A stretch of DNA of 64,000 bases from Lysobacter lycopersici (GTDB lineage: Bacteria > Pseudomonadota > Gammaproteobacteria > Xanthomonadales > Xanthomonadaceae), in contig NZ_CP041742.1 in NCBI RefSeq assembly GCF_007556775.1, positions 1,355,002-1,419,001 of the forward strand, in the 5' to 3' direction. Every line of letters begins with the position of its first letter. Positions within the stretch are counted from its first letter, which is position 1. Position numbers and translations under genes: made by a program. Below, in pieces: positions 8,675 through 18,396 of the stretch. Below the pieces are notes generated by a model. It had not been told where the DNA came from and made no database searches. It was given only the letters and a program-made list of their open reading frames with translations.

Positions 8675-9393
8675 ACGCCGACGTCGTTCCCGCCCTGCCC
8701 GTCCCGCGCGTGCCGGTGCGTGGAGGCGGCATGTTCCCCGTACACCGGATTTACTGCATCGGCCGCAACTTCGCCGAGCACGCGCGCGAAATGGGCGCGG
8801 CCGCGCCCGCATCGAAGGCCGAACGCGGCACGCCGGTGTTCTTCCTCAAGCCTGCCGATGCCGTGGTCGTCGATGGCGTCGTGCCCTACCCGCCCGGCAC
8901 GAACGACCTGCAGCACGAAGTCGAACTGGTGGTTGCGCTCGGCCGCGATGCGCCGCCCGGCGAACTCGATCCGCGCGATGCGATGGCGCTGGTGTTCGGC
9001 GTCGGCGTCGGGCTCGACCTGACCCGCCGCGACCTGCAATCGGCGGCCAAGGCCAAGGGCCTGCCGTGGGACACCGGCAAGGCCTTCGACCACGCCGCGC
9101 CGGTCTCCGCGCTGGTGCCGCTGGCCGAAGCCGGCGACCTCGCCGCGCTCGACCTCGCGCTGGACGTGAACGGCGAACAGCGCCAGCACGGCGAACTCTC
9201 CGACCTGATCTGGGACGTCGCCGACACCCTCCATGAGCTGTCGAAGCTCTACGGCCTGCGCGCTGGCGACCTGGTATTCATGGGCACGCCGGCGGGCGTC
9301 GCGGCGCTGGAGCGTGGCGATCGTTTTCACGCGCGCCTCGGTAGCATCGCCGCGCTCGAAGGCGTGGTCGTGGCGGGTCCGGCGACGGCGTAA
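8671..9393 (+). CDS. Fumarylacetoacetate hydrolase-fold protein (fumarylpyruvate hydrolase/oxaloacetate tautomerase type)
   Basis: 240 residues if it begins at TTG 8671; the first ATG is at 8731 (220 residues). I prefer the TTG because homologues carry some 15-20 residues of the type [10 protein letters not shown] before the conserved [17 protein letters not shown]. The metal-binding HEVE is at residues 82-85, followed by [14 protein letters not shown] and PWDTGKAFD, then [10 protein letters not shown] near the C-terminus. Family members hydrolyse fumarylpyruvate or acylpyruvates, or tautomerise oxaloacetate; which applies here is undetermined. Confidence 0.87.
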   Translation: MNADVVPALPVPRVPVRGGGMFPVHRIYCIGRNFAEHAREMGAAAPASKAERGTPVFFLKPADAVVVDGVVPYPPGTNDLQHEVELVVALGRDAPPGELDPRDAMALVFGVGVGLDLTRRDLQSAAKAKGLPWDTGKAFDHAAPVSALVPLAEAGDLAALDLALDVNGEQRQHGELSDLIWDVADTLHELSKLYGLRAGDLVFMGTPAGVAALERGDRFHARLGSIAALEGVVVAGPATA

Positions 9394-9451
9394 GCTTTGC
9401 CCCGGCGCAAGCAGCGCCGGTCCGTTCCATCCTCGACATGGGAGTGAATCG

Positions 9452-9853
9452 ATGGGCATGGTCAGCGAGTTCAAGGAATTCATCGCCAAGGGCAACGTGC
9501 TCGACCTCGCGGTCGGCGTGGTCATCGGCGCGGCATTCGGCAAGATCGTCTCGTCGCTGGTCGACGGCATCATCATGCCGCTGGTCGGCATCCTCACCGG
9601 CGGGGTGAACGTCAGCGACTGGAAGTACGTGCTCAGCCCGGCGCAACTCGATGCCGCCGGCAAGGAAACCGCGGCGGAGGTCGCGGTCAAGTACGGCGAT
9701 TTCCTGCAGCAGATCGTCAACTTCCTCATCATCGCCTTCGTGATCTTCCTCGTGATCAAGGCCTACAACCGCATGCGCGCGCCTGCCGCCGACGCACCGC
9801 CGCCGGAGGACGTGCTGTTGTTGCGCGAGATCCGCGATTCGCTGAAGAAGTAA
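9452..9853 (+). CDS. mscL: Large-conductance mechanosensitive channel MscL
   Basis: 133 residues, typical of MscL. It starts with the amphipathic helix [22 protein letters not shown]1 ([20 protein letters not shown]) is the glycine-rich pore helix, followed by a periplasmic loop with VNVSDW, TM2 ([16 protein letters not shown]) and a C-terminal cytoplasmic helix ending REIRDSLKK. The channel opens under membrane tension to relieve osmotic downshock. It is preceded by a short gap and followed by a hairpin that may terminate its transcript. Confidence 0.97.
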   Translation: MGMVSEFKEFIAKGNVLDLAVGVVIGAAFGKIVSSLVDGIIMPLVGILTGGVNVSDWKYVLSPAQLDAAGKETAAEVAVKYGDFLQQIVNFLIIAFVIFLVIKAYNRMRAPAADAPPPEDVLLLREIRDSLKK

Positions 9854-9894
9854 CCCGGCAAACCGGGCGAAACAAACTTCCGTCACATCGCAGT

Positions 9895-9924
9895 GAAGCC
9901 GCCAGCGGTTAGTCTGGCGGCTTC
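9895..9924 (+). terminator. Candidate terminator after mscL
   Basis: GAAGCCGCCAG and CTGGCGGCTTC form a perfect 11-bp stem around the 8-base loop CGGTTAGT, 41 bp after the mscL stop. Only a weak T-rich stretch follows, so termination may be inefficient. It ends 19 bp before the peptidase ATG, so it would then fall in that gene's leader. Confidence 0.55.
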
Positions 9925-9943
9925 GTCGTTTCCGGGAATCGCC

Positions 9944-11356
9944 ATGCGTTCCGCTTCGCTGCTGCTCGCGCTCGCCATCGCCCTGCCCACCCACGCGCAA
10001 CAGGCGACGACGACGATCCCGCAATCCGCGCTGGACCAGGTGCCCGCGCTGCGCGTACGCGCGCTCGCAGACCGCACCGGATGGAACGTGGTCGAATCGC
10101 TGACGACGGAAGTCGGCCCGCGCCTGGCCGGCAGCGAGGCCGATGCGCGCGCAGTGGAATGGGCGAAGGCGAAGTTCAAGGCGCTGGGCTACGACAAGGT
10201 CTGGACCGAGCCGGTGACGTTCCCGAAATGGGTGCGCCGCAGCGAGCATGCCGACGTACTCGGCGTGCACGCGCAGCCGTTGGTCATCACCGCGCTCGGC
10301 AACAGCCCCGGCGGCACCGTCGAGGGCGAGGTCGTGCGCTTCCCCGACCTCGCCGCGTTGGACGCCGCGCCCGAGGGTTCGCTCGCCGGCAAGATTGCCT
10401 TCGTCGATTACCAGATGCAGCGCTACCGCGACGGCCACGACTACGGCGTCGGCGGTGGCGGTGGCATCCGCGGCAAAGGCCCGTCGGCGGCGATCCGCAA
10501 GGGCGCGATCGGCTTCCTCATGCGTTCGGCCGGCACCGATACCTCGCGCGCGCCGCACACCGGCATGACCAGCTTCGAGGACGGATTGAAGCCGATTCCC
10601 TCCGCCGCGCTTTCCACCATCGACGCGGCGCAGCTCGCGCGCCTGGTCGCGCTGGATCCGCACACGCGCGTGCGCCTCGCGCTCGATTGCGGTATCGAGG
10701 GCGACTACACGTCGCAGAACGTGATCGGCGAAATCACCGGCCACGGCCCGCGCAAGGACGAAGTGGTGGTGATGGGCGGCCACCTCGATTCCTGGGACCC
10801 GGGCACTGGCGCCATCGACGATGCCGCTGGCGTCGGGCTTTCCATGGCCGCGGGCGCGCTGCTGAAGCCGCTGCATCCGCAGCGAACCATCCGCGTGATC
10901 GCCTTCGCCAACGAGGAACGCGGGCTGTTCGGCGGCAAGGCCTACGCCGCCGCGCATGCGAACGAGATCGCCAGGCACCAGATCGTGTCGGAAAGCGATT
11001 TCGGCGCCGGCCACATCTACAGCTTCAACACCAATGCGCCCGATTCCGCGAAACCGGCCGTCGACCAGATCGCCGTGGCGCTCAAGCCGCTCGGCATCGA
11101 CGTCATCGACGGCGAAGGCGGCCCGGAATCCGACGTCGGCCCAATTTCGCGGCTCGGCGCGACCTGGGCTTCGCTCAGCCACGACGGCACGAACTATTTC
11201 GATTACCACCACAACGCCGAGGACACGCTCGACAAGATCGATCCGAAGGATCTTGCGCAGAACGTCGCCGCCTACGCGGTGTTCGCGTGGCTGGCGGCGC
11301 AGGCGGATGGCGGTTTCGGCAGTGCGCCGAAGGCGGCGGGCGATGCAGGGGATTGA
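9944..11356 (+). CDS. Secreted M28-family zinc aminopeptidase
   Basis: 470 residues. A signal peptide (MRSASLLLALAIALPTHA) should be cut after residue 18. The C-terminal M28 domain shows GGHLDSWDPG (H280, D282), IDDAAG (D292 bridging), NEERGLFG (E324/E325 catalytic and metal), SESDFGAG (D352) and a final metal histidine in YFDYHHNAED. A PA-like insert precedes it (about residues 120-260). It is probably a periplasmic or secreted dipeptidase/aminopeptidase. ATG 9944 was chosen because it starts a signal peptide; the open frame extends 17 codons further upstream without one. Confidence 0.92.
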   Translation: MRSASLLLALAIALPTHAQQATTTIPQSALDQVPALRVRALADRTGWNVVESLTTEVGPRLAGSEADARAVEWAKAKFKALGYDKVWTEPVTFPKWVRRSEHADVLGVHAQPLVITALGNSPGGTVEGEVVRFPDLAALDAAPEGSLAGKIAFVDYQMQRYRDGHDYGVGGGGGIRGKGPSAAIRKGAIGFLMRSAGTDTSRAPHTGMTSFEDGLKPIPSAALSTIDAAQLARLVALDPHTRVRLALDCGIEGDYTSQNVIGEITGHGPRKDEVVVMGGHLDSWDPGTGAIDDAAGVGLSMAAGALLKPLHPQRTIRVIAFANEERGLFGGKAYAAAHANEIARHQIVSESDFGAGHIYSFNTNAPDSAKPAVDQIAVALKPLGIDVIDGEGGPESDVGPISRLGATWASLSHDGTNYFDYHHNAEDTLDKIDPKDLAQNVAAYAVFAWLAAQADGGFGSAPKAAGDAGD

Positions 11357-11587
11357 GTCGATGTCACCGGGCGCGCTCTGAACCATGAACCATCTTTCGC
11401 GGTTCGACCCCTCGTGCGGACGCTGCCGGATCGAACCGCATGCGCGCCATCCGCTTCGGCCCGCATGAAGTGCCACCACCGTCGCAATTCAATGGCACGC
11501 GCTTCGGCGATGATCGGGAATCGGCTCGCAACAACGAACATGTCTTCGCTGGATCGCTCATAACCCGACCGGAAGCATCTCGCCGCC

Positions 11588-12226
11588 ATGAAGATAGAGC
11601 CTCCGCCTCCATTACCCCCGGATCTCCTCGCGAGCCTCGAAGGCTTCGGCGAATCGAAGGACTTCGAGGCCGATGACCTCCTTGTCCGCGAGGGCGACGC
11701 CACCAACCACCTCTACATCCTCGTGTCCGGCGAACTCGAGGTCTTCACTGGCAAGGCGAACGGGCGCGAGCTGGTCTACAACACGCTGCGCCCGGGGGAA
11801 TATTTCGGCGAGCTGTCGCTGGACGGGAAGCCGAGGTCGGCGTCGGTACGCGCGGTCGCCCCTTCGCGCTGCCTGGTGATCCCCGGCGACATGGCGCGGA
11901 CGCTGGTGCAGACGCATCCGGAATTCGCCGGCCACTTGGTCGACAAACTCATCCACCTGCTTCGCCACGCCACCCACAAGCTCAAGGGCATGGCGCTGGA
12001 CGACGTCTACGAACGCATCGTGGACCTGATCGACGAAGAGGCCGTGCTCGAGGACGGGATCCTCTGCCTGCCGCGGGCGCTGACGCAGCAGGAAATCGCC
12101 AACCGCGTCGGCGCCAGCCGCGAGATGGTGAACCACGTGCTGCGCGAACTGAAGCGCGGTGGCTTCGTCGCCAAGCTGCCCAAGCGCGGGTTGGCGATCA
12201 GGAAGAACCTCCCGAAGCACTGGTGA
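11588..12226 (+). CDS. Crp/Fnr-family transcriptional regulator
   Basis: 212 residues. An N-terminal cyclic-nucleotide-binding jelly roll (about 15-130) includes the phosphate-binding-cassette-like PGEYFGELSLDGKPRSASVRA region, with the conserved Gly-Glu and Arg-Ser. A dimerisation helix follows, then a winged helix-turn-helix, ALTQQEIANRVGASREMVNH (about 164-183). No cysteine cluster of the FNR kind is visible, so it is more Crp-like. Its ligand and regulon are unknown. It stands alone after a 231-bp gap in which I see no clear operator. Confidence 0.9.
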   Translation: MKIEPPPPLPPDLLASLEGFGESKDFEADDLLVREGDATNHLYILVSGELEVFTGKANGRELVYNTLRPGEYFGELSLDGKPRSASVRAVAPSRCLVIPGDMARTLVQTHPEFAGHLVDKLIHLLRHATHKLKGMALDDVYERIVDLIDEEAVLEDGILCLPRALTQQEIANRVGASREMVNHVLRELKRGGFVAKLPKRGLAIRKNLPKHW

Positions 12227-12236
12227 CGCCGGGCGA

Positions 12237-13061
12237 TCAACGCCTTGCGCGCAACACCCACTGCGCTTCCGGCAATCCGCGTTCCGGATCGGAAATGCGC
12301 AGGGCCTCGGCTTCGGCTAAGCCGCAATCGCGCATCGCGTCGAGCAGGTCCCAGCCGAAATGGTGGAAGCACAGCACGCCGCCGCCGAGCGGATCGCCGT
12401 GGTATTCCGGCGGCTGTTGCAGGAAATCGATGCCGCCATCGGATCGCATCCGCGCGATCTCGCGGCTTTCGTCGTTCGTCCAATGCCACGGCACCGTCAG
12501 CAGCAATGCGCCCCCGGGTTTGAGCACGCGCGCGAACTCGCGCAATGCCGCGCGGAAATCCGGGACGTGCTCGAGCACGTCGAGGCACAGGATCGCGTCC
12601 AGCGACGCATCCGCGAAGCGCAACGCGGTCGCGTCGCCGTGCCGCACCCAGGCCCATGCGCGCTGACGCCACAACCATGTCGAGAGCTTCAATCGCCTCG
12701 CGAGCGATGGCTGGAATTCGCTGCCGCTCAATCCCGGGAAACGCCGCCGCAAGGCAATGAACAGCGGGCTCGCCTGCTCGGTGAGGTGGATGCGTGGCCG
12801 TGGTTTCGACGCGAGTTCCCGCAGCATCGCCCCGGTCGCCGCGCGCTGGCGAGAATTGCAGCCGCAGGCGGCGCAGCGGAGCGCTTCGCGCAGGGTTTGC
12901 GGCGGCTCGCCGTTCGTCCAGTCGACGACGAAACCGGATGCGTTCCCGCAGGCATCGCAGGTTCCCGGCCAGTGCCGTTGGGTGGCCGCGACCTGCGCAT
13001 GCATGGCGCCGGACGCCTGCCACGCGGCGAAATCGCGGTATGCCTCGACCGATGCGGCCAT
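12237..13061 (-). CDS. SAM-dependent methyltransferase with CxxC pairs
   Basis: 274 residues. A class I methyltransferase core runs through the second half: DASLDAILCLDVLEHVPD (motif II-like) and EFARVLKPGGALLLTVPW, followed by a Methyltransf_11-type tail. The N-terminal third has two cysteine pairs, CDACGN and CAACGC, 27 residues apart, which look like a structural zinc site. The usual glycine-rich SAM motif I is weak. The gene begins one base after the acyltransferase stop, so they are coupled; a shared role in modifying a sugar or lipid is inference. Confidence 0.78.
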   Translation of the reverse strand: MAASVEAYRDFAAWQASGAMHAQVAATQRHWPGTCDACGNASGFVVDWTNGEPPQTLREALRCAACGCNSRQRAATGAMLRELASKPRPRIHLTEQASPLFIALRRRFPGLSGSEFQPSLARRLKLSTWLWRQRAWAWVRHGDATALRFADASLDAILCLDVLEHVPDFRAALREFARVLKPGGALLLTVPWHWTNDESREIARMRSDGGIDFLQQPPEYHGDPLGGGVLCFHHFGWDLLDAMRDCGLAEAEALRISDPERGLPEAQWVLRARR

Positions 13062-13062
13062 G

Positions 13063-14148
13063 TCACTGCACCGCCGGCGCGACCCGCAGGTAGCGTTTGC
13101 GCAACCGCAGGAACGGCGATTCCACGAACCGGTAGCTGAGGTAGGCCGGGATCGCCATGAGCAGGAAGAACAGCAGCGACCATGCGCAGGCAACGTAGAA
13201 ATTCGGGATCGGGACGCCATGCTCGTACATCCAGCGGCCGATGCGCCCGGTGAAGAACACGTGCAGCAGGTAGATCGAATACGAATACTCGCCGATGCGG
13301 CCGACGAAACCGGAAACGCCGGTCGTGCCCGGCGAGAACGAATTGTCGTACCAGGCGATGCACACCGCGTAGGCGACCGCCTCGATCGTCGGCAGCACGA
13401 TCCACAGCGCGCTTGGAGACGGGTACGAGGGCATGTGGCGGAAACCGCCCTTCATGTCGAAATACCAGTAGAACAGCATGAAGGCGGTCGCCATCAGCAA
13501 GGCGAGCGCGTGGCGCTTGGCGAAGCACGAACGCAGTTGCCACGCGAGCATGCCCAGCGCGAACTGGTCGATGCGGCCGACCAGGGTGAAGTAGGCGAGC
13601 GACTGGACCTCGCCGTTGGCGTGGTGGAGGAACGCGCGCAGGGCAATGGCAACGGCCACGATGCCGGGCAGCCACCATCGCGACTTGCCCATGGCGAGGA
13701 CGAGCAGCGGCAGCAGCAGGTAGAAATGCGCCTCGACCGTGATCGACCAGCCGCCGTTGGGCAGGGTCGGCCAGAGCACGCCCTTGGCGACCGACAACGC
13801 GTATTCGTGCAGGTTCGCGCCGCTGGCATGCTTCAGCACGCCGACGATCGCGACCACGAACAGCAGCAGCGGGAGCAGGCGCAGCGCGCGGTTCCAGAAG
13901 AACGCCCGGTAGTCGACCGACTTGCCGTCGAGCAGTTTCGCGAACAGGTATCCGCTCAGCGCCATGAACAGGGCGACGCCGGTATGGCCTTCGTCCAGCA
14001 GCGCGAAGGGGAACAGCGGGACCGCGTCGTCCGGCACCGGGGGATGGCCCATGCCGAAGCGCAGGAAATGCCAGGAGAAGACCAGGAACGCCGCCAGTGC
14101 CCTGACATGGTCGAGGGCGATGTAGCGGATTCCGGAAGTGGATTTCAT
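13063..14148 (-). CDS. Acyltransferase 3 family membrane protein (OafA/YrhL-like)
   Basis: 361 residues with about ten hydrophobic segments. The N-terminal motif LDHVRALAAFLVFSWH contains the Arg and His conserved in acyltransferase-3 proteins. Further on are EAHFYLLLPLL and, near the end, a YSYSIYLLHVFF segment also typical of the family. Such enzymes acetylate or succinylate O-antigen, peptidoglycan or other extracytoplasmic glycans. It lies 57 bp after the RND pump gene in the same direction and is coupled to the methyltransferase downstream. Confidence 0.9.
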   Translation of the reverse strand: MKSTSGIRYIALDHVRALAAFLVFSWHFLRFGMGHPPVPDDAVPLFPFALLDEGHTGVALFMALSGYLFAKLLDGKSVDYRAFFWNRALRLLPLLLFVVAIVGVLKHASGANLHEYALSVAKGVLWPTLPNGGWSITVEAHFYLLLPLLVLAMGKSRWWLPGIVAVAIALRAFLHHANGEVQSLAYFTLVGRIDQFALGMLAWQLRSCFAKRHALALLMATAFMLFYWYFDMKGGFRHMPSYPSPSALWIVLPTIEAVAYAVCIAWYDNSFSPGTTGVSGFVGRIGEYSYSIYLLHVFFTGRIGRWMYEHGVPIPNFYVACAWSLLFFLLMAIPAYLSYRFVESPFLRLRKRYLRVAPAVQ

Positions 14149-14205
14149 TGCACCCGGCGTTTCGGCGACGACGCGGAAGCATAGTCGAAACCCCGGGTAC
14201 CGGCC

Positions 14206-17200
14206 TCAGGCATGCGGCGACGCGTCGACCGAGGGGATTTCGTGCGCGAGCGCTTCGAGTTTTTGCGCACGCTCCTCCGGCGGTCGCGTGAACGGGGCGA
14301 CGATCAGGTAGAACGCCGGCACCACGAACAGCGACAGCAGGGTCGAGAACGCCACGCCGAACACCACCACCACGCCGATGGAGGTGCGACTGGCGGCGCC
14401 GGCTCCGCTGGACAACATCAGCGGCAAGGCACCGAAGATCATCGCCACCGACGTCATCAGGATCGGGCGCAGGCGCACCGCGGCCGCATCGACGATGGCA
14501 TCGCGCACGCTGCGGCCGGCATCGCGCAACTGGTTCGCGAATTCGACGATCAGGATGCCGTTCTTCGCCGCCAACCCGACCAGCATCACGATGCCGATCT
14601 GCGAATACAGGTTCAGGCTGACGCCCCAGATCGACAGGCCGAGCAAGGCGCCGAGCATCGCCAGCGGCACCGTCAGCATGATCACCACCGGGTGCAGGAA
14701 ACTCTCGAACTGCGCGGCCAGCACCAGGAACACCACCAGCAGCGCCATGCCGAAGGTGAAGAACACCGCGCTGGTGGAACGCATGAATTCGCGCGACTCG
14801 CCGTTGTAGTCGATCTGCGCTTCGGGCGGCAGTTCCTGCGCCGCGATCCCGCGCAGGTATTCCAGCGCCTGGCCGACGGTGTAACCCGGCGCGAGGCCGG
14901 CGGTGAGGGTGATCGCGCGCATGCGGTTGAAGCGGCCGAGGGTTCCGGCTTCCGCGTTCTCGCTCAACTTCACCAGGTTCGACAACGGGATCAGCTGGCC
15001 ACTGGTGGTCGAGCGCACGTACAGGCCGTCGATGTCGTCGAAGCCACGGCGCTCCTGCAGCGGCGCCTGCATGATCACGTAGTACTCCTCGCCGTCCTTT
15101 TCATAGGTGCCGGCGCGCAGCGAACCGAGCATGGTCTGCAGGGTCGAACCGATCGCCTCCACCGGCACGCCGAGGTCGGCGGCGCGCTGCTTGTCGATGT
15201 CGACGCGGATTTCCGGCAGCGTTTCCTTGTAGTCCGAATCGACGTTGGTCAGGCCGGGGTTCTGCTGCATGCGCACGAGCATGCGGTCGCGCCACTGCAC
15301 CAGCGTTTCGTAGGTGGGCCCACGCAGCACGAACTGCACCGGGCGCCCGCCGCCGCGGATCAGGCCCTGCTGCACGTCGGCGGCGATGCGCACGCCGGGC
15401 ACGGCGTTGAGCTGCTTGCGCACCTTTTCCAGGAATTCCTGCGTGGTGACGCTGCGCTCGTCCCAGGGCTTGAGGAACACGGTCGCGCGGCCGCTGTTCA
15501 TCTGCGTGCTGCCAAAGCCGCCGGGCACGCGCGTGATCAGGCGATCCATCACCGCATCGTCGCCCTTGGTGTAGGCGAGCATCTGCTTCTCGATGCCGGA
15601 CATCTGCGCGCTCATCCAGTCGAAGCTGGCGCCTTCCGGGCCGGTGATGCTGACGTTGAAGTTGCCGCGATCCTCGGCCGGCGCCAGTTCCGACGGCACC
15701 AGCTTGAGCAGCACCCCGCTGATGGCGAACGTGGCGATCATCGCGCCCAGCAGCAGCCAGCCGCGGCCGATGAACTTGCCGACCACGCCGCGGTACCAGT
15801 TCGTCAGCATGTCGAGCCGGTCGTTGACCCATTCGTTGAAGCCGCGCTTGTGCGTGTGCGGCCGCAACAGGATCGAACACATCATCGGCGTGAGCGTCAG
15901 CGCAACAAAGCCGGAAATCGCCACCGCGCCGGCCATCGCGACCGCGAGCTCGCGGAACAGCCGCCCGGTATTCCCCTCCATGAAGGCGATCGGCAGGAAC
16001 ACCGAGATCAGCACGATGGTCGTCGCCATCACCGCGAACGCCACCTGCCCCGCCCCGCGCTGCGCGGCCAGCAGGCCCGGCTCGCCGAGGTCGGCGCGGC
16101 GCTGGCAGTTCTCCAGCACCACGATGGCATCGTCGACGACCAGGCCGATCGACAGCACCAGCGACAGCAGCGTCAGCTGGTTGATCGAGAATCCGCAGGC
16201 ATACAGCGCGATGAACGCCGCGGTGATGCACACCGGCACCGTCACCGCCGGGATCAGCGCCGCGCGCGCGCTGCCGAGGAACACGAACACCACCAGCAGC
16301 ACCAGCGCGATCGCTTCGGCGAGGGTCTTGTAGACCTCGTGCACGGCGGCGTCTGTGAACACGGTGGCGTCGTAGGCCACCGCCATCTGCATGCCCTTGG
16401 GCAGGGTCTTGTTCACCTTGTCGGACAGCGCGCGCACGCTCTGCGCGACCTGCAGCGAATTCGCGGTCGAGGTGCCGACGATGCCCAGGCCGACCTGCGG
16501 CACGCCATTGCCGTGGTAGTAGGCACGGCGGTCTTCCGAAGCCAGTTCGACCTTCGCCACTTCGCCCAGGGTGATGACATGGCCATCGGCGCCCTTGCCG
16601 ACCACCAGGCCCTGGAAACTTTGCGGCGACTGGTAGCCGCGCATCACCCGCAATGAAGTCTCGCGCTGCGCGGTCTCGATGCTGCCGCCGGGCAGTTCGA
16701 TGTTCTGCGCCAGCAGCGCCTGGTTGACGTCGTCGACGGTGAGGTCGCGCGCGGCCAGCGCCTTCGCATCCAGCCACACGCGCATCGCGTAGCGTTGCCC
16801 GCCGCCGATGTTGACCGAGGACACGCCGTCGATCGAGGCGAACTGGTCGACGAGGTAGCGGTCGGCGTAATCGGTCAGTTGCTCCGCGCTGAGGTCGGGA
16901 TCGCTGAGGTTGAGGTACATGATCGGCGTCGAATTCGCGTCCTGCTTCGACACCTGCGGCGGGTCCACGTCCTGCGGCAACCGCCGGGTGACGCGGCTGA
17001 TCGCGTCGCGCACGTCGTTGGCCGCACCCTCGATGTCGCGGCTGAGGTTGAAGGTGATGTTGATGCTGGAACTACCGTTGCGGCTGTTCGCGGTGATCAG
17101 GTCGACGCCCTCGATGCCGCTGATCGCGTCTTCCAGCACCTTGGTGATGCGGCTTTCGACCACCGCGGCGGATGCGCCGGTGTAGGTGGTGCTGATCGAG

Positions 17201-17334
17201 ACCACCGGCGGATCGACGTCGGGCAATTCGCGCAACGGCAGGCGGGTGAACGAGACCACGCCCAGCACGATCAGGATCAGCGACATCACCGTCGCGAAGA
17301 CGGGGCGCTTGATCGAAACATCCGACAGGAACAC
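14206..17334 (-). CDS. HAE1-family RND multidrug efflux permease
   Basis: 1042 residues, the full RND length. It starts MFLSDVSIKRPVFATVMSL and has the twin-aspartate proton relay in TM4 (LVVDDAIVVLENC), the GVAEKNGILIVEFANQL-type TM11 segment (GLAAKNGILIVEFANQL) and two large periplasmic porter loops. The start is GTG at 17334: the preceding codon but one is a stop and no ATG exists upstream. Only 3 bases separate it from the adaptor gene stop. No outer-membrane channel gene is adjacent, so it probably shares one encoded elsewhere. Substrates are unknown. Confidence 0.95.
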   Translation of the reverse strand: MFLSDVSIKRPVFATVMSLILIVLGVVSFTRLPLRELPDVDPPVVSISTTYTGASAAVVESRITKVLEDAISGIEGVDLITANSRNGSSSINITFNLSRDIEGAANDVRDAISRVTRRLPQDVDPPQVSKQDANSTPIMYLNLSDPDLSAEQLTDYADRYLVDQFASIDGVSSVNIGGGQRYAMRVWLDAKALAARDLTVDDVNQALLAQNIELPGGSIETAQRETSLRVMRGYQSPQSFQGLVVGKGADGHVITLGEVAKVELASEDRRAYYHGNGVPQVGLGIVGTSTANSLQVAQSVRALSDKVNKTLPKGMQMAVAYDATVFTDAAVHEVYKTLAEAIALVLLVVFVFLGSARAALIPAVTVPVCITAAFIALYACGFSINQLTLLSLVLSIGLVVDDAIVVLENCQRRADLGEPGLLAAQRGAGQVAFAVMATTIVLISVFLPIAFMEGNTGRLFRELAVAMAGAVAISGFVALTLTPMMCSILLRPHTHKRGFNEWVNDRLDMLTNWYRGVVGKFIGRGWLLLGAMIATFAISGVLLKLVPSELAPAEDRGNFNVSITGPEGASFDWMSAQMSGIEKQMLAYTKGDDAVMDRLITRVPGGFGSTQMNSGRATVFLKPWDERSVTTQEFLEKVRKQLNAVPGVRIAADVQQGLIRGGGRPVQFVLRGPTYETLVQWRDRMLVRMQQNPGLTNVDSDYKETLPEIRVDIDKQRAADLGVPVEAIGSTLQTMLGSLRAGTYEKDGEEYYVIMQAPLQERRGFDDIDGLYVRSTTSGQLIPLSNLVKLSENAEAGTLGRFNRMRAITLTAGLAPGYTVGQALEYLRGIAAQELPPEAQIDYNGESREFMRSTSAVFFTFGMALLVVFLVLAAQFESFLHPVVIMLTVPLAMLGALLGLSIWGVSLNLYSQIGIVMLVGLAAKNGILIVEFANQLRDAGRSVRDAIVDAAAVRLRPILMTSVAMIFGALPLMLSSGAGAASRTSIGVVVVFGVAFSTLLSLFVVPAFYLIVAPFTRPPEERAQKLEALAHEIPSVDASPHA

Positions 17335-17337
17335 GGC

Positions 17338-18396
17338 CTACGGGCCCTTCGCCGGGACCGCGCCCTGCTTCGCGCCGACGTCCTGGATGCTCGCGCCGTC
17401 GCGCAGCTTGACCGTGCCTTCGACCACGACGCGGTCGCCGGGCTTCAGGCCTTCGGTGATTTCGACCAGCCCATCCTGAGTTCCGCCGATCCGGACCGGC
17501 ACCTGTACGGCCTTGTCGCCGGCACCGACGCGATACACGCTCGATTGCGTACCGTTCTGCACCAATGCGATTTCCGGAACCGCGAGCGCCTGGTGGCTGC
17601 CGCGTTCGACCCCGACCTGCAGCAGCATGCCGGGGCGCAACTTGCCATCCGGGTTCGGCACTTCCGCGCGAATCGCGATCGCGCGGCTGACCGGATCCAC
17701 GCGCGCATCCACCGCAGCGATCCGACCGTCGAACGTTTCGCCCGGCCACGCATCGCTGTGCACGCGCACGCGTTGGCCGGCCTGCAGCAGCGGCAGCGTG
17801 GATTCGGGGAAGGTCGCGTCGACCTTCATCACCGACACGTCGTCGAGCGTGGTGATCTGCGTCCCCGGCGTGACCAGCGTGCCGGGACTAACCAGCCGCA
17901 GGCCAAGCACGCCGGAAAACGGCGCGCGGATCGAACGGTCGGCGACGGTCGCGCGCTGGGTCGCGACCTGCGCACGCGCCGCTTCCAGCGCGGCGCGTTG
18001 CGTGTCGAGGTCGGCGCGCGCGATCAGCTGCTGGTCGGCCAGCTTGCGGTTGCGTTCGTAGAGTTGTTCGGCATTGCGCAGGTTGGCCTCGGCTTCGGCG
18101 ACGCCCGCCGCCTGCTGGCCCTGCACCAGGGTCACCAGCGGCTGGCCCTTGCGCACGTATTCGCCGCTGTCGAATTCGACCGTGGCGATGGTCTGGCTGA
18201 CGCTGGCGGTGATCGTCACCGATTCGCGCGCACTCGCGGTGCCCAGCGCCTGCAGCTCGTCGCTCCATTGCGATGGCTGCACGACCTGCGTGGTCACCGT
18301 CACTGGCGCGTCCTTGCGTTCCTGCTGGCCGGACTTGCCGCAGGCGACGAGCAACAGGATCGCGGCGGCGAGGGGAACGAGGCGGCGGATCGGCAT
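17338..18396 (-). CDS. RND efflux periplasmic adaptor, lipoprotein
   Basis: 352 residues. A lipobox LLLVAC puts the lipidated cysteine at residue 19, so the protein should be anchored in a membrane. The membrane-fusion layout follows: lipoyl halves (YVRKGQPLVTLVQGQ ... RAPFSGVLGLRLVSPG) flanking a helical hairpin of about 60 residues, then beta-barrel (DATFPESTLPLLQAGQ) and membrane-proximal domains. It connects the RND permease to an outer-membrane channel. It is the first gene of the adaptor-permease unit; 205 bp separate it from the divergent cysteine synthase gene. Confidence 0.94.
   Translation of the reverse strand: MPIRRLVPLAAAILLLVACGKSGQQERKDAPVTVTTQVVQPSQWSDELQALGTASARESVTITASVSQTIATVEFDSGEYVRKGQPLVTLVQGQQAAGVAEAEANLRNAEQLYERNRKLADQQLIARADLDTQRAALEAARAQVATQRATVADRSIRAPFSGVLGLRLVSPGTLVTPGTQITTLDDVSVMKVDATFPESTLPLLQAGQRVRVHSDAWPGETFDGRIAAVDARVDPVSRAIAIRAEVPNPDGKLRPGMLLQVGVERGSHQALAVPEIALVQNGTQSSVYRVGAGDKAVQVPVRIGGTQDGLVEITEGLKPGDRVVVEGTVKLRDGASIQDVGAKQGAVPAKGP

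Noticed and set aside
14212-16656. An 814-codon plus-strand frame antisense to the RND pump
   Set aside because: His/Arg/Gln-rich shadow sequence with no motif, on the opposite strand of a clear RND permease.
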